Source: Anaerocolumna xylanovorans DSM 12503 (GTDB lineage Bacteria > Bacillota > Clostridia > Lachnospirales > Lachnospiraceae). Taken from it: DNA of 64,000 nt. A model generated the notes under the pieces. That model was not told the origin of the DNA. It saw nothing but the letters and a program-made list of their open reading frames with translations, and searched no databases. The translations under genes and the position numbers were made by a program. Positions within the stretch are counted from its first letter, which is position 1. Every line of letters starts with the position of its first letter. Location of the stretch: positions 215,406 to 279,405 of the forward strand of contig NZ_FRFD01000010.1 in the NCBI RefSeq assembly GCF_900143645.1, given 5' to 3'. Of this stretch, positions 35,308-43,965 are shown piece by piece.

Positions 35308-37023
35308 TTACTCAGGTTTGTATGAGCTCTTAAGCGACACAATTCTATTGAATACCAGTTTGTCCTTCGCAGAATCTTTCGAGTCCACGCAGAAAAACCC
35401 GTGTCTTAAAAATTGGAAACTGTCATAAGCCTTTGCTTCATCTACGCTGTACTCAATGCGGCAGTCTTTTAATATAGTGATGGAATTCGGATTCAAATTA
35501 AGACTTCCATCCTCATTATATACTCCCTTTTCTTCATCGACAATATTCTCATATAACCTTACTTCTGCCTTAACCGAAGTTTTTGCCTCAACCCAATGGA
35601 TTGTCCCCTTGACTTTTCTCTCATTGAAGCCAGAACCGCTTCTGGTCTTAGGGTCATAGGTGGCATGTACCTCCGTTACTGCTCCGTTTTCATCCGTTAC
35701 ATAGCCGGTGCAGGTTACAAAATAGGCATTCATAAGCCTTACTTCATTTCCCGGAAACAGTCTGAAATATTTCTTCGGAGGATCTATCTTAAAATCTTCC
35801 CTGTCAATATAAAGTTCCCTGCTAAAGGCAACCTTTCTGGTACCCATCTCTTCATTTTCCTGATTATTGGATACATCCATGAATTCTGTAATATCTTCCG
35901 GATAATTTGTAATGATTAGTTTAACCGGGTCCAATACTGCCATTACACGAGGTCTTTTAAGCTTTAGGTCTTCTCTGATGCAGTATTCTAACATAGGATA
36001 GTCCACAGAGCTCTGGCTCTTTGATACTCCGCACAATTCCATAAACATCTTAATGGATTCCGGTGTAAAGCCCCTTCTTCTTAAAGCACTGATGGATACA
36101 AGCCTGGGATCATCCCAGCCGTCAACAATTCCTTCTTCCACCAGCTTTTTGATATAGCGCTTGCCGGTTATGACATTGGTAAGATACATCTTGGCAAATT
36201 CTATCTGTTTCGGAGGGTTTTCATACTCCAATTCGGTTACTACCCAGTCATAAAGAGGCCTATGGTCTTCAAACTCCAGCGTACAGATGGAATGGGTCAC
36301 TCCCTCAATGGCATCCTCAATTGGATGTGCAAAATCATACATGGGATAAATGCACCACTTATCTCCCGTGTTATGGTGGGTCATTCTTGCAATACGGTAA
36401 ATGACAGGATCCCTCATATTGATATTGGGTGAGGCCATATCAATTTTTGCCCTCAGCACCTTGGAACCGTCCTCGTACCTGCCCTCTTTCATTTCTTCAA
36501 AGAGCCTTAAATTCTCTTCGATACTTCTATTCCTGTAAGGGCTTTCCTTACCGGGTTCCGTCAAGGTTCCCCTGTATTCCCTGATTTCCTCTGCCTTTAA
36601 ATCACAGACAAAGGCTTTTCCTTTTTTAATTAGCTTCACAGCACCTTCATACATCTGGTCAAAGTAATCAGAAGCAAAGAACAGCCTGTCTTCATAATCT
36701 CCGCCAATCCATTTTACATCTGCTATAATGGATTCCACGAATTCCGTCTTTTCTTTGGTAGGATTCGTGTCATCAAACCTCAAGTTAAACCTGCCGCCGT
36801 ATTCCCTGGCCAGTCCATAATTCAGTAAAATGGACTTGGCATGTCCTATATGAAGGTAACCGTTGGGTTCAGGAGGAAAGCGTGTTACAACAGTAGTACA
36901 ACGTCCCTCTTTAATGTCCTTTTCTATTATCTGCTCAATAAAATTCTTTGAGACTACTTCATTGTCAGCCGGATTGTTTCCACTGCTACTTAAAACAGCT
37001 TCTTTGTCTTGCTCATTATCCAT
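35308..37023 (-). CDS. glnS: Glutaminyl-tRNA synthetase
   Basis: A 571-residue class Ic synthetase that charges tRNA(Gln). The HIGH motif is at 58-61 in PPEPNGYLHIGHAKS, and the family segments GWDDPRLVSISALRRRG and DPVKLIITNYPE are present. The KMSKS-region motif, MSKRK in E. coli GlnRS, here reads NVITGKRYIKKLV (283-295), keeping the Lys-Arg but not Met-Ser. The C-terminal anticodon-binding beta barrels are complete. No T-box is seen in the short leader. It appears to be followed by the DUF2225 gene in one transcript. Confidence 0.95.
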   Translation of the reverse strand: MDNEQDKEAVLSSSGNNPADNEVVSKNFIEQIIEKDIKEGRCTTVVTRFPPEPNGYLHIGHAKSILLNYGLAREYGGRFNLRFDDTNPTKEKTEFVESIIADVKWIGGDYEDRLFFASDYFDQMYEGAVKLIKKGKAFVCDLKAEEIREYRGTLTEPGKESPYRNRSIEENLRLFEEMKEGRYEDGSKVLRAKIDMASPNINMRDPVIYRIARMTHHNTGDKWCIYPMYDFAHPIEDAIEGVTHSICTLEFEDHRPLYDWVVTELEYENPPKQIEFAKMYLTNVITGKRYIKKLVEEGIVDGWDDPRLVSISALRRRGFTPESIKMFMELCGVSKSQSSVDYPMLEYCIREDLKLKRPRVMAVLDPVKLIITNYPEDITEFMDVSNNQENEEMGTRKVAFSRELYIDREDFKIDPPKKYFRLFPGNEVRLMNAYFVTCTGYVTDENGAVTEVHATYDPKTRSGSGFNERKVKGTIHWVEAKTSVKAEVRLYENIVDEEKGVYNEDGSLNLNPNSITILKDCRIEYSVDEAKAYDSFQFLRHGFFCVDSKDSAKDKLVFNRIVSLKSSYKPE

Positions 37024-37084
37024 GGCTGTGTTCCTCCTTTAATTATCAAATTAAAATATATAATACCACATCTTTATTAATTAG

Positions 37085-38689
37085 TCAAAATAGAGGTTGG
37101 TCCCATTCGGTCTTTTTATCACACACCTCTCTCTGGTATTCCCTGGGTGTAGTACCTGTAAATTTACGGAATACTCTGGTAAAATAATAAGCATTTTCAA
37201 AACTTAACTTATAAGCAATTTCATTGATGCGGTAATTTCCTTCCCTTATTAAGCTGCAGGCCCTCTCCACCTTTGCTTTGTTCACATAATCAACAAAGCT
37301 CTGTCCGCTTTGCTTTTTAAACAGGGAAGAAAAATATGCCGGAGAAATTGCTGCATACTCTGCCACCTCCTGCAGATTAATATGCTCATCTATATGCTCT
37401 TTTATATATTGCTTTGCCATCTCTACCGGCCGGGATTTCATACCGGGATTCTGATAAAGCATTTCCCGTATGGAGTTCTTTAATTTATCAATCCAGAGCA
37501 GTACCTGCTTTCTGGTCATAAGACTGTTAATCTCCTGATAATCCTCCGCAGCAGAATTACTCATATTAAGGGATTTTGCCAATGAGCGGTAAAGCTCTGA
37601 ACACAGCCAGACAGCCTGGCTCTTTTGATGTACCACATTTTGTATTCTCTCAGAAGCCTTATCAAGAAGCAAAAGCACTCCTGCTATATTCTTTGCATTC
37701 AGCTCTGTTGTTAAACGGTCGCCGATTCCAAGCAGACCCAAAGGTTCAAACACAGGACGTGCTGCATTAACCGGTTCCAGCTCTTTTCCCAGATAATATA
37801 TTTCAATCAGGTACATGAGTTCTTCCCTGCAGGCAATGAGCTGGTTCTCACCAAAATAAACCTGGGTTGGATAAACGATGCATCGTGCCTGTACGATTTT
37901 ACTCACAGTAGTGGAAAGTTTATTCTGAAACAATGAGAAGTTTTCCTTCGAATCCTTATTAAGGCCCCAGAGATATAGTATAATGCAATCCGTCTGCCCT
38001 GTATTGATAAACAGATGGTGGACAAAAATCTGCTCGGATATTTGTTTTGTGAGCTCTTTAATCCATGCATGTATCTTCTTTTTATCTTTCTGGCTGGAAA
38101 AGCTGCCTTCAGGCATACCCGATAAATCCAGCGGGATATAAAAATAAGAATAGCCGGTAAGCATATGATTGTCATTTAAAACTTTTGCAGCTTTCATAAA
38201 GGAGGAATCTTCCGATTCGAATAGTATTTTCAAGAAAGCATTGTCAAGTATTTCCTTCTGTTTCAAATTGTAATAGTTACTTAGTGTATCAGCCTTTTTT
38301 AGCTGTGAACGTTTCCTGCATTCCTCTTTTGCCATATTCAGGCTTTTAATCAGGGTGGCAGGCTCCAGCTGCGCCTTTAGCAGGTAATCGGCAGCCCTAA
38401 GCCTTAATGTTTCTCTTGCCAGATCAAATTCCTGAAAATTGGTAAGCATGATAAAAACAATGGAAGGAAACTCTTTCGTAACAGCCTTAAGGAGTTCTAT
38501 TCCATCCATAACAGGCATTTTGATATCACATAGTACAATGTCCGGCTGACGGTTCCTGATCTTCTCCAGAGCATCGGAGCCGTTCTTGGCAGTATGCATA
38601 ATCGTACAGTCTTCCTGTTCCCAGTCAATAAGAAATTTTATACCGGAAAGTATAATAGTTTCATCGTCTACAAGCATTACCTGGAACAT
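37085..38689 (-). CDS. YesN-type response regulator (receiver plus AraC domain)
   Basis: A 534-residue regulator. The receiver (1-120) has Asp55 in LCDIKMPVMDG as the phospho-acceptor. A central region of about 270 residues has no clear motif. The C-terminal 100 residues are two AraC helix-turn-helix units (EVAEYAAISPAYFSSLFKKQ and INEIAYKLSFENAYYFTRVF). It follows its kinase gene by 3 bp and is divergent from the sugar operon at 40750, the likely target. Confidence 0.92.
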   Translation of the reverse strand: MFQVMLVDDETIILSGIKFLIDWEQEDCTIMHTAKNGSDALEKIRNRQPDIVLCDIKMPVMDGIELLKAVTKEFPSIVFIMLTNFQEFDLARETLRLRAADYLLKAQLEPATLIKSLNMAKEECRKRSQLKKADTLSNYYNLKQKEILDNAFLKILFESEDSSFMKAAKVLNDNHMLTGYSYFYIPLDLSGMPEGSFSSQKDKKKIHAWIKELTKQISEQIFVHHLFINTGQTDCIILYLWGLNKDSKENFSLFQNKLSTTVSKIVQARCIVYPTQVYFGENQLIACREELMYLIEIYYLGKELEPVNAARPVFEPLGLLGIGDRLTTELNAKNIAGVLLLLDKASERIQNVVHQKSQAVWLCSELYRSLAKSLNMSNSAAEDYQEINSLMTRKQVLLWIDKLKNSIREMLYQNPGMKSRPVEMAKQYIKEHIDEHINLQEVAEYAAISPAYFSSLFKKQSGQSFVDYVNKAKVERACSLIREGNYRINEIAYKLSFENAYYFTRVFRKFTGTTPREYQREVCDKKTEWDQPLF

Positions 38690-38692
38690 CAG

Positions 38693-40441
38693 TTATACCT
38701 CCTTTGGTATACGGATAGTAACACGTGTATAAGCGTGTTCTTTGCTTTCATAGGTCAGACCGGATTCCTGTCCATATATCAGTTTTAACCTTGAATTCAC
38801 ATTCCTGATTCCCATACCGCTAAAGGAATCCTTATTGGAATATTCCTCTTCCTCTTCATCCAGTCTTAGCATTTCTTTCTTTTCCATACCGGCTCCGTCA
38901 TCCTCAACATACAGGTATAAGATACCCTCCTCTTCTCTGCCGCCAAGTATAATATTCCCAAATCTCCCTGTGGGCACAATCCCATGAAAAATAGCATTTT
39001 CAATTAGAGGCTGAAGGGTAAATTTCACTATACGGCAGCATAAGAGATTTTCCGGAATTTTATTTTCAAAGTTAAAAACTTCCACATAGCGGATGGATTG
39101 AATATGGATATAATCCATCAGAAGGCTTATTTCTTCTTTCAGTGTAATCTTCTCACCGGTCCCCTTTGCAACGTTTCTAAGAAGATTCTCCAATGCCATT
39201 GTCATATTGGCAATGGAACTGGATTTCTGGATAACGGCCATCCACCGTATGGAATCCAAGGTGTTGTATAAAAAATGAGGATTTACCTGGCTTTGTAAAA
39301 GAGAGATTTCCACATCCTTCTTTTGCTCATACATTTTTTCTGTTTCTATCAGAAGGCGGCTGATGCTTGCAGACATGGAATTTACCACTCTTCCGATTTC
39401 TCCGATTTCATCGCCCGAAATTTCAATCTGGGAATCATAGGAAAAATCATTATCCTTTGATATTTTTTCTATCCGCGTTATCAGTATCTTAATGGGCTTG
39501 GTAATTGAAATTGACAGTATATGGGCAACAGCAAAGCCGACACTGACGGTAGTTGCCAGAATAACTACTAACACAAAGAGCATTCTGGTATCTTCATTTC
39601 CTGCGGTTGTTTCAGAGGAGGATATGCTGTATACTGTCAAATCAAAATGTGATAACGGCATTGCATTCACCTTGTATTTATGACCGTCCTTTTTTATTGT
39701 TGTCCCATCTTTTAGAGGTAAATCTGCATACTCCTTCCGGTTTATGGACTTTGACACTGCCAAAAACACTTTATCTTCTGAATCCTTCACAAAAATTCCG
39801 TCCAACTGGTGAGCAGCCCGCAGCTGTGACAATATTAACGCAGGAGATATTTCAATATAAATATATCCTACGGTTTTAGCCGTATGGATCTGTATGGCAG
39901 GGCAAAGAAATACCAAAACATTTTCCTTGGGGTTGGAAAGGGAAGGTGCTATTGTATAGATAGAATGAATCGTTTTATCCTGTATCTGATGAAACAGTTC
40001 AGAAGCCCTAAGCTTACTTCCGGTATCGATAGAACCGCTTTGCATAGTACCGCTGGCTTCTATTAATATGGAATCTTTATTAAATACAATTAAGCGGTTT
40101 ATAAATTTATTATTCATGCTGGCTGATAAATAGGTATTCAAAGCTTCCTGTGCCTTAAAGCAAAGGCTTCGCTCCTTTACAGTCTGGCTGCCGTTAAGGG
40201 AGAGAGCTTTTGCTATTTCCGTATCAAAGGCACAGTTCATACCCAAATTATCTGTTTCGCTGATATACTGCTCCAATTGTTTTTTTACTGCCTGGATATA
40301 CTGCCTGTCCAGTTCCGTAGATTTTGAAAAAATAATATTTCCCATATAACTATATAAGAACAGATTGCTTGCCAGGCTAAAGAGAAGCACGCAGAGAGAA
40401 GTAGAGAGCAGTATTTTCATTTTAATGCCATATTTCTTCAT
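38693..40441 (-). CDS. YesM-type sensor histidine kinase
   Basis: A membrane kinase with an N-terminal membrane segment, an extracellular sensor (about 35-275), a second segment (about 285-307), HAMP, and a His_kinase domain with the phosphorylated histidine in SQVNPHFLYNTLDSIRW. The ATPase domain has PLIENAIFHG and DDGAGM. The frame opens at an ATG at 40453 only 1 nt from AAAGGAG; the ATG at 40441, 13 nt from it, is a better choice (582 residues), with some doubt. It pairs with the YesN-like regulator and probably senses the sugar handled by the divergent operon. Confidence 0.9.
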   Translation of the reverse strand: MKKYGIKMKILLSTSLCVLLFSLASNLFLYSYMGNIIFSKSTELDRQYIQAVKKQLEQYISETDNLGMNCAFDTEIAKALSLNGSQTVKERSLCFKAQEALNTYLSASMNNKFINRLIVFNKDSILIEASGTMQSGSIDTGSKLRASELFHQIQDKTIHSIYTIAPSLSNPKENVLVFLCPAIQIHTAKTVGYIYIEISPALILSQLRAAHQLDGIFVKDSEDKVFLAVSKSINRKEYADLPLKDGTTIKKDGHKYKVNAMPLSHFDLTVYSISSSETTAGNEDTRMLFVLVVILATTVSVGFAVAHILSISITKPIKILITRIEKISKDNDFSYDSQIEISGDEIGEIGRVVNSMSASISRLLIETEKMYEQKKDVEISLLQSQVNPHFLYNTLDSIRWMAVIQKSSSIANMTMALENLLRNVAKGTGEKITLKEEISLLMDYIHIQSIRYVEVFNFENKIPENLLCCRIVKFTLQPLIENAIFHGIVPTGRFGNIILGGREEEGILYLYVEDDGAGMEKKEMLRLDEEEEEYSNKDSFSGMGIRNVNSRLKLIYGQESGLTYESKEHAYTRVTIRIPKEV

Positions 40442-40493
40442 TTTTATAACCATGCTCCTTTCAAAGTCTGGAGACTTTGCTTATTTCTGTTAT

Positions 40494-40618
40494 TAATACT
40501 ATCAGATTGTACTGCCGATTATAATTAGTTATGTTCCATCAGTATATCATATTTCCGGTTCCCCAAAAAGCGAATTAAAAAAAGGAGAAAAATAGTATTA
40601 ATTCTAAAAATAGTATTA
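40494..40618. promoter_or_regulatory. Three ATAGTATTA boxes between the two-component and sugar operons
   Basis: AAAAATAGTATTA occurs at 40588-40600 and again at 40606-40618, 18 bp apart, and its core occurs inverted at 40494-40502. These sit in the 296-bp divergent gap 40454-40749. They are candidate sites for the YesN-like regulator. A TATAAT at 40704-40709 is the likely -10 of the sugar operon; its -35 is poor. Confidence 0.5.
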
Positions 40619-40749
40619 TATTTCAGAAAGCACCGGGAATTATTTATAAAAAAAGTGTGGTTATTAAGAAAATTTGTTAGGTTAAATTAATCATCAGTTT
40701 ATGTATAATACAATCACAATAATCAATACATTTCAAAAGGAGGATATTT

Positions 40750-42096
40750 ATGAAAAAGCAAAAGCTTATTGCAGCTGTGCTGATTACCGTACTTTCCTGT
40801 CTGTTACTGGCAGGCTGTAAAGGCGAAGGTGACAGCACAAAGAATTCAACACCTTCAAACAGTAAAACAGAATCCGCTTCAGAGGATGCTAAGACCTCTG
40901 GCGATACCGGGCAGGTTACTATCAAAGCATCTGTCTGGGACTTAGACACAAGTTCTGCTTCAGCAAAGACTATGGCTGATACATTTATGGCCCGAAATCC
41001 TGATATCAAAGTCGACCTTATTGATATCCCATCCTCGGAATACACCAATAAGTTAAGCATCATGCTAAACGGAAATAATGACTTGGATGTTTTCTGGATC
41101 AAAGACGGAGATACCATTAAAGCAATTGAGAGCAAAGGGCAGCTGGCCGACTTAAGCAGTTTTATAAACAGACAAGGTTTGGACTTAAACGTATTTAACG
41201 GTCTGGCCGACAGCTTTACTACAGATGACGGAAAAGTTTTTGCCCTTCCTGTAAACTCAAGTTTTTATGTATTATTTTATAACAAGGATTTATTTGATGC
41301 TGCAGGAGTTGCCTATCCCGGCAATGACATGACATGGAGTGATTTTGAAAATCTCGCATCAAAGCTTACCAGCGGCGAAGGTGCGGACAAAAAATACGGG
41401 GCTCTTCTTCATACATGGCAGGCCTGCGTCCAGAACTGGGCAATTCAGGACGGTAAACATACCATTTTGGACAGTGATTATTCCTTCATGAAAGATTCCT
41501 ATGAAATGGCACTTAGAATGCAGAATGCCGGTACCATTATGGATTATGCGACCCTTAAGACCGGTAATATCCATTACTCCAGCCCTTTTCTTCAGGGTAA
41601 TATCGCAATGATGCCAATGGGAACATGGTTCTGCTCAACATTAATCGATAAAATCAAAGCCGGTGAAAGTACTGTTAATTGGGGAATGGCTGTCCTTCCA
41701 CATCCGGAAGGCGTAGAGGCTGGCTGGACTGTGGGTTCCGTAACCCCCATCGCTATCAATGCTTCTTCCAAAAAACAAGAAGCAGCCTGGAAATTTGTTG
41801 ATTTTGTCACCAGTGAAGAAGGTGCTTTGATTCAGGCACAGGCAGGATTAGTCCCTTCCCGCATCAGCACTGACTCCATGAGTTTTGTAGCAGAGGCAGA
41901 GGGTATGCCTGATAACGCTCTCGAAATCCTAACCGCTGTAAAAAAGATTACTCTGGACCGCCCTATAGAAGAAAAGACGGCTGAGGTCAATCAAATGCTT
42001 GGAGAAGTTCACAGCTTAATAATGCTAGGGGAATATAGCATTGACCAGGGCCTTGCGGAAATGTCCGAAAGAAATAAGGAAATTCAGGGTCAATAG
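40750..42096 (+). CDS. Sugar ABC transporter substrate-binding lipoprotein
   Basis: A 448-residue solute-binding protein (SBP_bac_1 type) with a lipobox LLLAGC (Cys23), a Ser/Lys-rich linker and the sugar-binder segments VDLIDIPSSEYTNKLSIML and MMPMGTWFCS. AGGAGG precedes the ATG. It is the first gene of the operon with two permeases, GH31 and DUF2264 enzymes. Confidence 0.92.
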   Translation: MKKQKLIAAVLITVLSCLLLAGCKGEGDSTKNSTPSNSKTESASEDAKTSGDTGQVTIKASVWDLDTSSASAKTMADTFMARNPDIKVDLIDIPSSEYTNKLSIMLNGNNDLDVFWIKDGDTIKAIESKGQLADLSSFINRQGLDLNVFNGLADSFTTDDGKVFALPVNSSFYVLFYNKDLFDAAGVAYPGNDMTWSDFENLASKLTSGEGADKKYGALLHTWQACVQNWAIQDGKHTILDSDYSFMKDSYEMALRMQNAGTIMDYATLKTGNIHYSSPFLQGNIAMMPMGTWFCSTLIDKIKAGESTVNWGMAVLPHPEGVEAGWTVGSVTPIAINASSKKQEAAWKFVDFVTSEEGALIQAQAGLVPSRISTDSMSFVAEAEGMPDNALEILTAVKKITLDRPIEEKTAEVNQMLGEVHSLIMLGEYSIDQGLAEMSERNKEIQGQ

Positions 42097-42107
42097 AAAT
42101 TGCCTGT

Positions 42108-42139
42108 GGGAGAGTGGCAAAACGGCCACTCTCCTACTT
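42108..42139 (+). other. Stem-loop between binding-protein and permease genes
   Basis: GGAGAGTGGC and GCCACTCTCC form a perfect 10-bp stem with a 6-nt loop, followed by TACTTTTA. It lies 12 bp after the lipoprotein stop and looks like a leaky terminator or an RNA end-protecting structure. Confidence 0.78.
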
Positions 42140-42183
42140 TTATAAAATGCTATTATCTTTTTAGAAAACAGGGAGGACATTAC

Positions 42184-43092
42184 ATGAAGAACTCTAAGGC
42201 AAAAGGAAAGGGTCTTTCTCTTGGAACTAAAAACTTATTTCTGGGCCTTTCTTTTATTTTACCAAATTTCATTGGCTTTTTTATATTTATCCTGATTCCA
42301 GTCACCTTCTCACTTGTTCTAAGTTTTATGAAATGGGACGGCTTTCATTCTATGGAATTTATCGGCATAAAGAATTTTATTTATATTTTCAAAGACAGGG
42401 TGTTTATAGGAGCCATTTTTAAAACTGTTTACTATTCCGCTTTTACGGTGCTGTTTACTTTGGTGGCTTCCTTAGGGTTGGCTGTCCTTCTAAACAACAA
42501 GCTCCGTGGAATTAATTTTTTCAGAAGTTCCATCTTCTTTCCTTATGTGGCTTCCATTGTTGCAATAGCCGTTGTATGGAATGCTCTTTTCCAAAAGGAT
42601 TTCGGTCCCATTAACTCCTTTCTCAAAATGATTGGAATTGCAAACCCTCCCGGCTGGACAGCCAGTATCCATTCCGTTATACCAGCCCTTATCATCGTAA
42701 GTATCTGGAGAAACATGGGGTATTTTATGATCGTCTACCTGGCAGCCCTTCAGGATATCCCCTATTCGCTTTACGAGGCAGCTACCATTGACGGTGCTAC
42801 AAAGAGGCAGCAGTTTTTCAGAGTTACGCTTCCGCTTTTAGCACCCAGTACTTTCTTTGTATTAATGATGCTAACCATTAATTCCTTTAAGATATTCGAC
42901 CTTGTCTATATGATGACGGAAGGCGGTCCGGGAAATGCGTCAACTATGTTAAGCCAATATATTTACAACCAGTCCTTTATCGCCTGGAATTACGGCAAGG
43001 CAAGCGCGGCTGCAATGATATTATTTATAGTCGTCGGCACTATTACCGTATTGCAGTTTAAAGTGGAGAAAAAGTGGCTTAGCTATATGTAA
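42184..43092 (+). CDS. Sugar ABC transporter permease (MalF/CUT1 type)
   Basis: The frame is open from 42100, but that part covers the intercistronic hairpin. GGGAGG lies 7 nt before the ATG at 42184, giving 302 residues beginning MKNSKAKGKG. There are six predicted membrane segments and an EAA loop EAATIDGATKRQQFFRVTLP. The partner permease follows by 27 bp. Confidence 0.92.
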   Translation: MKNSKAKGKGLSLGTKNLFLGLSFILPNFIGFFIFILIPVTFSLVLSFMKWDGFHSMEFIGIKNFIYIFKDRVFIGAIFKTVYYSAFTVLFTLVASLGLAVLLNNKLRGINFFRSSIFFPYVASIVAIAVVWNALFQKDFGPINSFLKMIGIANPPGWTASIHSVIPALIIVSIWRNMGYFMIVYLAALQDIPYSLYEAATIDGATKRQQFFRVTLPLLAPSTFFVLMMLTINSFKIFDLVYMMTEGGPGNASTMLSQYIYNQSFIAWNYGKASAAAMILFIVVGTITVLQFKVEKKWLSYM

Positions 43093-43119
43093 TGCCTTAT
43101 TAAGGAATGGAGGATTATT

Positions 43120-43950
43120 ATGATTATACGAGAAAGTAAATTTTCTAAATTTCTAACCTATACAGTATTATCGTTAATTACACTGCTGACTCTTCTGCCT
43201 CTTATCTGGATGCTTAGCGCTTCCTTAAAACTGGACAGTGAAGTCTTTTCTCTTCCGATAAGATGGATTCCCAAAAATCCGCAATGGAAGAATTACACTG
43301 TAATATGGGGTAAGATCCCTTTCGGGCTTTTTGTCTGGAATACTCTTAAATTAACTCTGGTAATTACAGTGATCCAGATAGCAACCTCAAGCTTTGCGGC
43401 CTATGGCTTCTCCAAGATCAATTTCAAAGGAAGGGACTTTTTATTTTTCTGTTACGTTACTACTATAGCAATACCCTGGCAGGTTTATATGCTGCCCCAG
43501 TACAGTCTTATGAATAAGTTTCATTTAGTTGATACACATATTGGATATGTCCTGCTGCAGAGTTTCACTGCCTTTGGTGTATTCCTCATGCGCCAGTTTT
43601 ATCTTTCCATACCAAACGACCTGTTGGAAGCCGCCAAGATTGACGGATTAAACGATTACCGTATTTATTTCCGTATTGTCCTTCCATTGTCAAAGCCCAG
43701 CTTAGCCACACTTACCATTTTTAGCTTTGTCACAATATGGAATGATTTTATGGGACCTATGATTTATTTTAATACAACAAATCTGAAAACCATTCAGCTT
43801 GGTATCAGAATGTTTATCGGACAGTACTCCACTGAATACGGACTCATTATGGCCGCCAGTGTAGTGGCTCTGGTACCTGTTTTTATTATATTCCTGGCTT
43901 TTCAGCGGTTCTTTGTACAAGGAATTGCTACCAGCGGACTAAAGGGCTGA
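43120..43950 (+). CDS. Sugar ABC transporter permease (MalG/CUT1 type)
   Basis: A 276-residue permease with six predicted membrane segments, EAA loop EAAKIDGLNDYRIYFRIVLP and the usual ending ATSGLKG. GGAGG lies before the ATG. As in the first sugar operon, no ATPase gene is present, so a shared ATPase is expected. Confidence 0.92.
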   Translation: MIIRESKFSKFLTYTVLSLITLLTLLPLIWMLSASLKLDSEVFSLPIRWIPKNPQWKNYTVIWGKIPFGLFVWNTLKLTLVITVIQIATSSFAAYGFSKINFKGRDFLFFCYVTTIAIPWQVYMLPQYSLMNKFHLVDTHIGYVLLQSFTAFGVFLMRQFYLSIPNDLLEAAKIDGLNDYRIYFRIVLPLSKPSLATLTIFSFVTIWNDFMGPMIYFNTTNLKTIQLGIRMFIGQYSTEYGLIMAASVVALVPVFIIFLAFQRFFVQGIATSGLKG

Positions 43951-43965
43951 AGAAAGGGGCTTTAA

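Noticed and set aside
37024..37084. Possible T-box before glnS
   Set aside because: The gap to the next gene is only about 60 bp and lacks a specifier loop, the T-box sequence and a terminator.
42100..42183. Longer N-terminus of the operon-2 permease
   Set aside because: The extension is a translation of the intercistronic hairpin; GGGAGG stands before the ATG at 42184.
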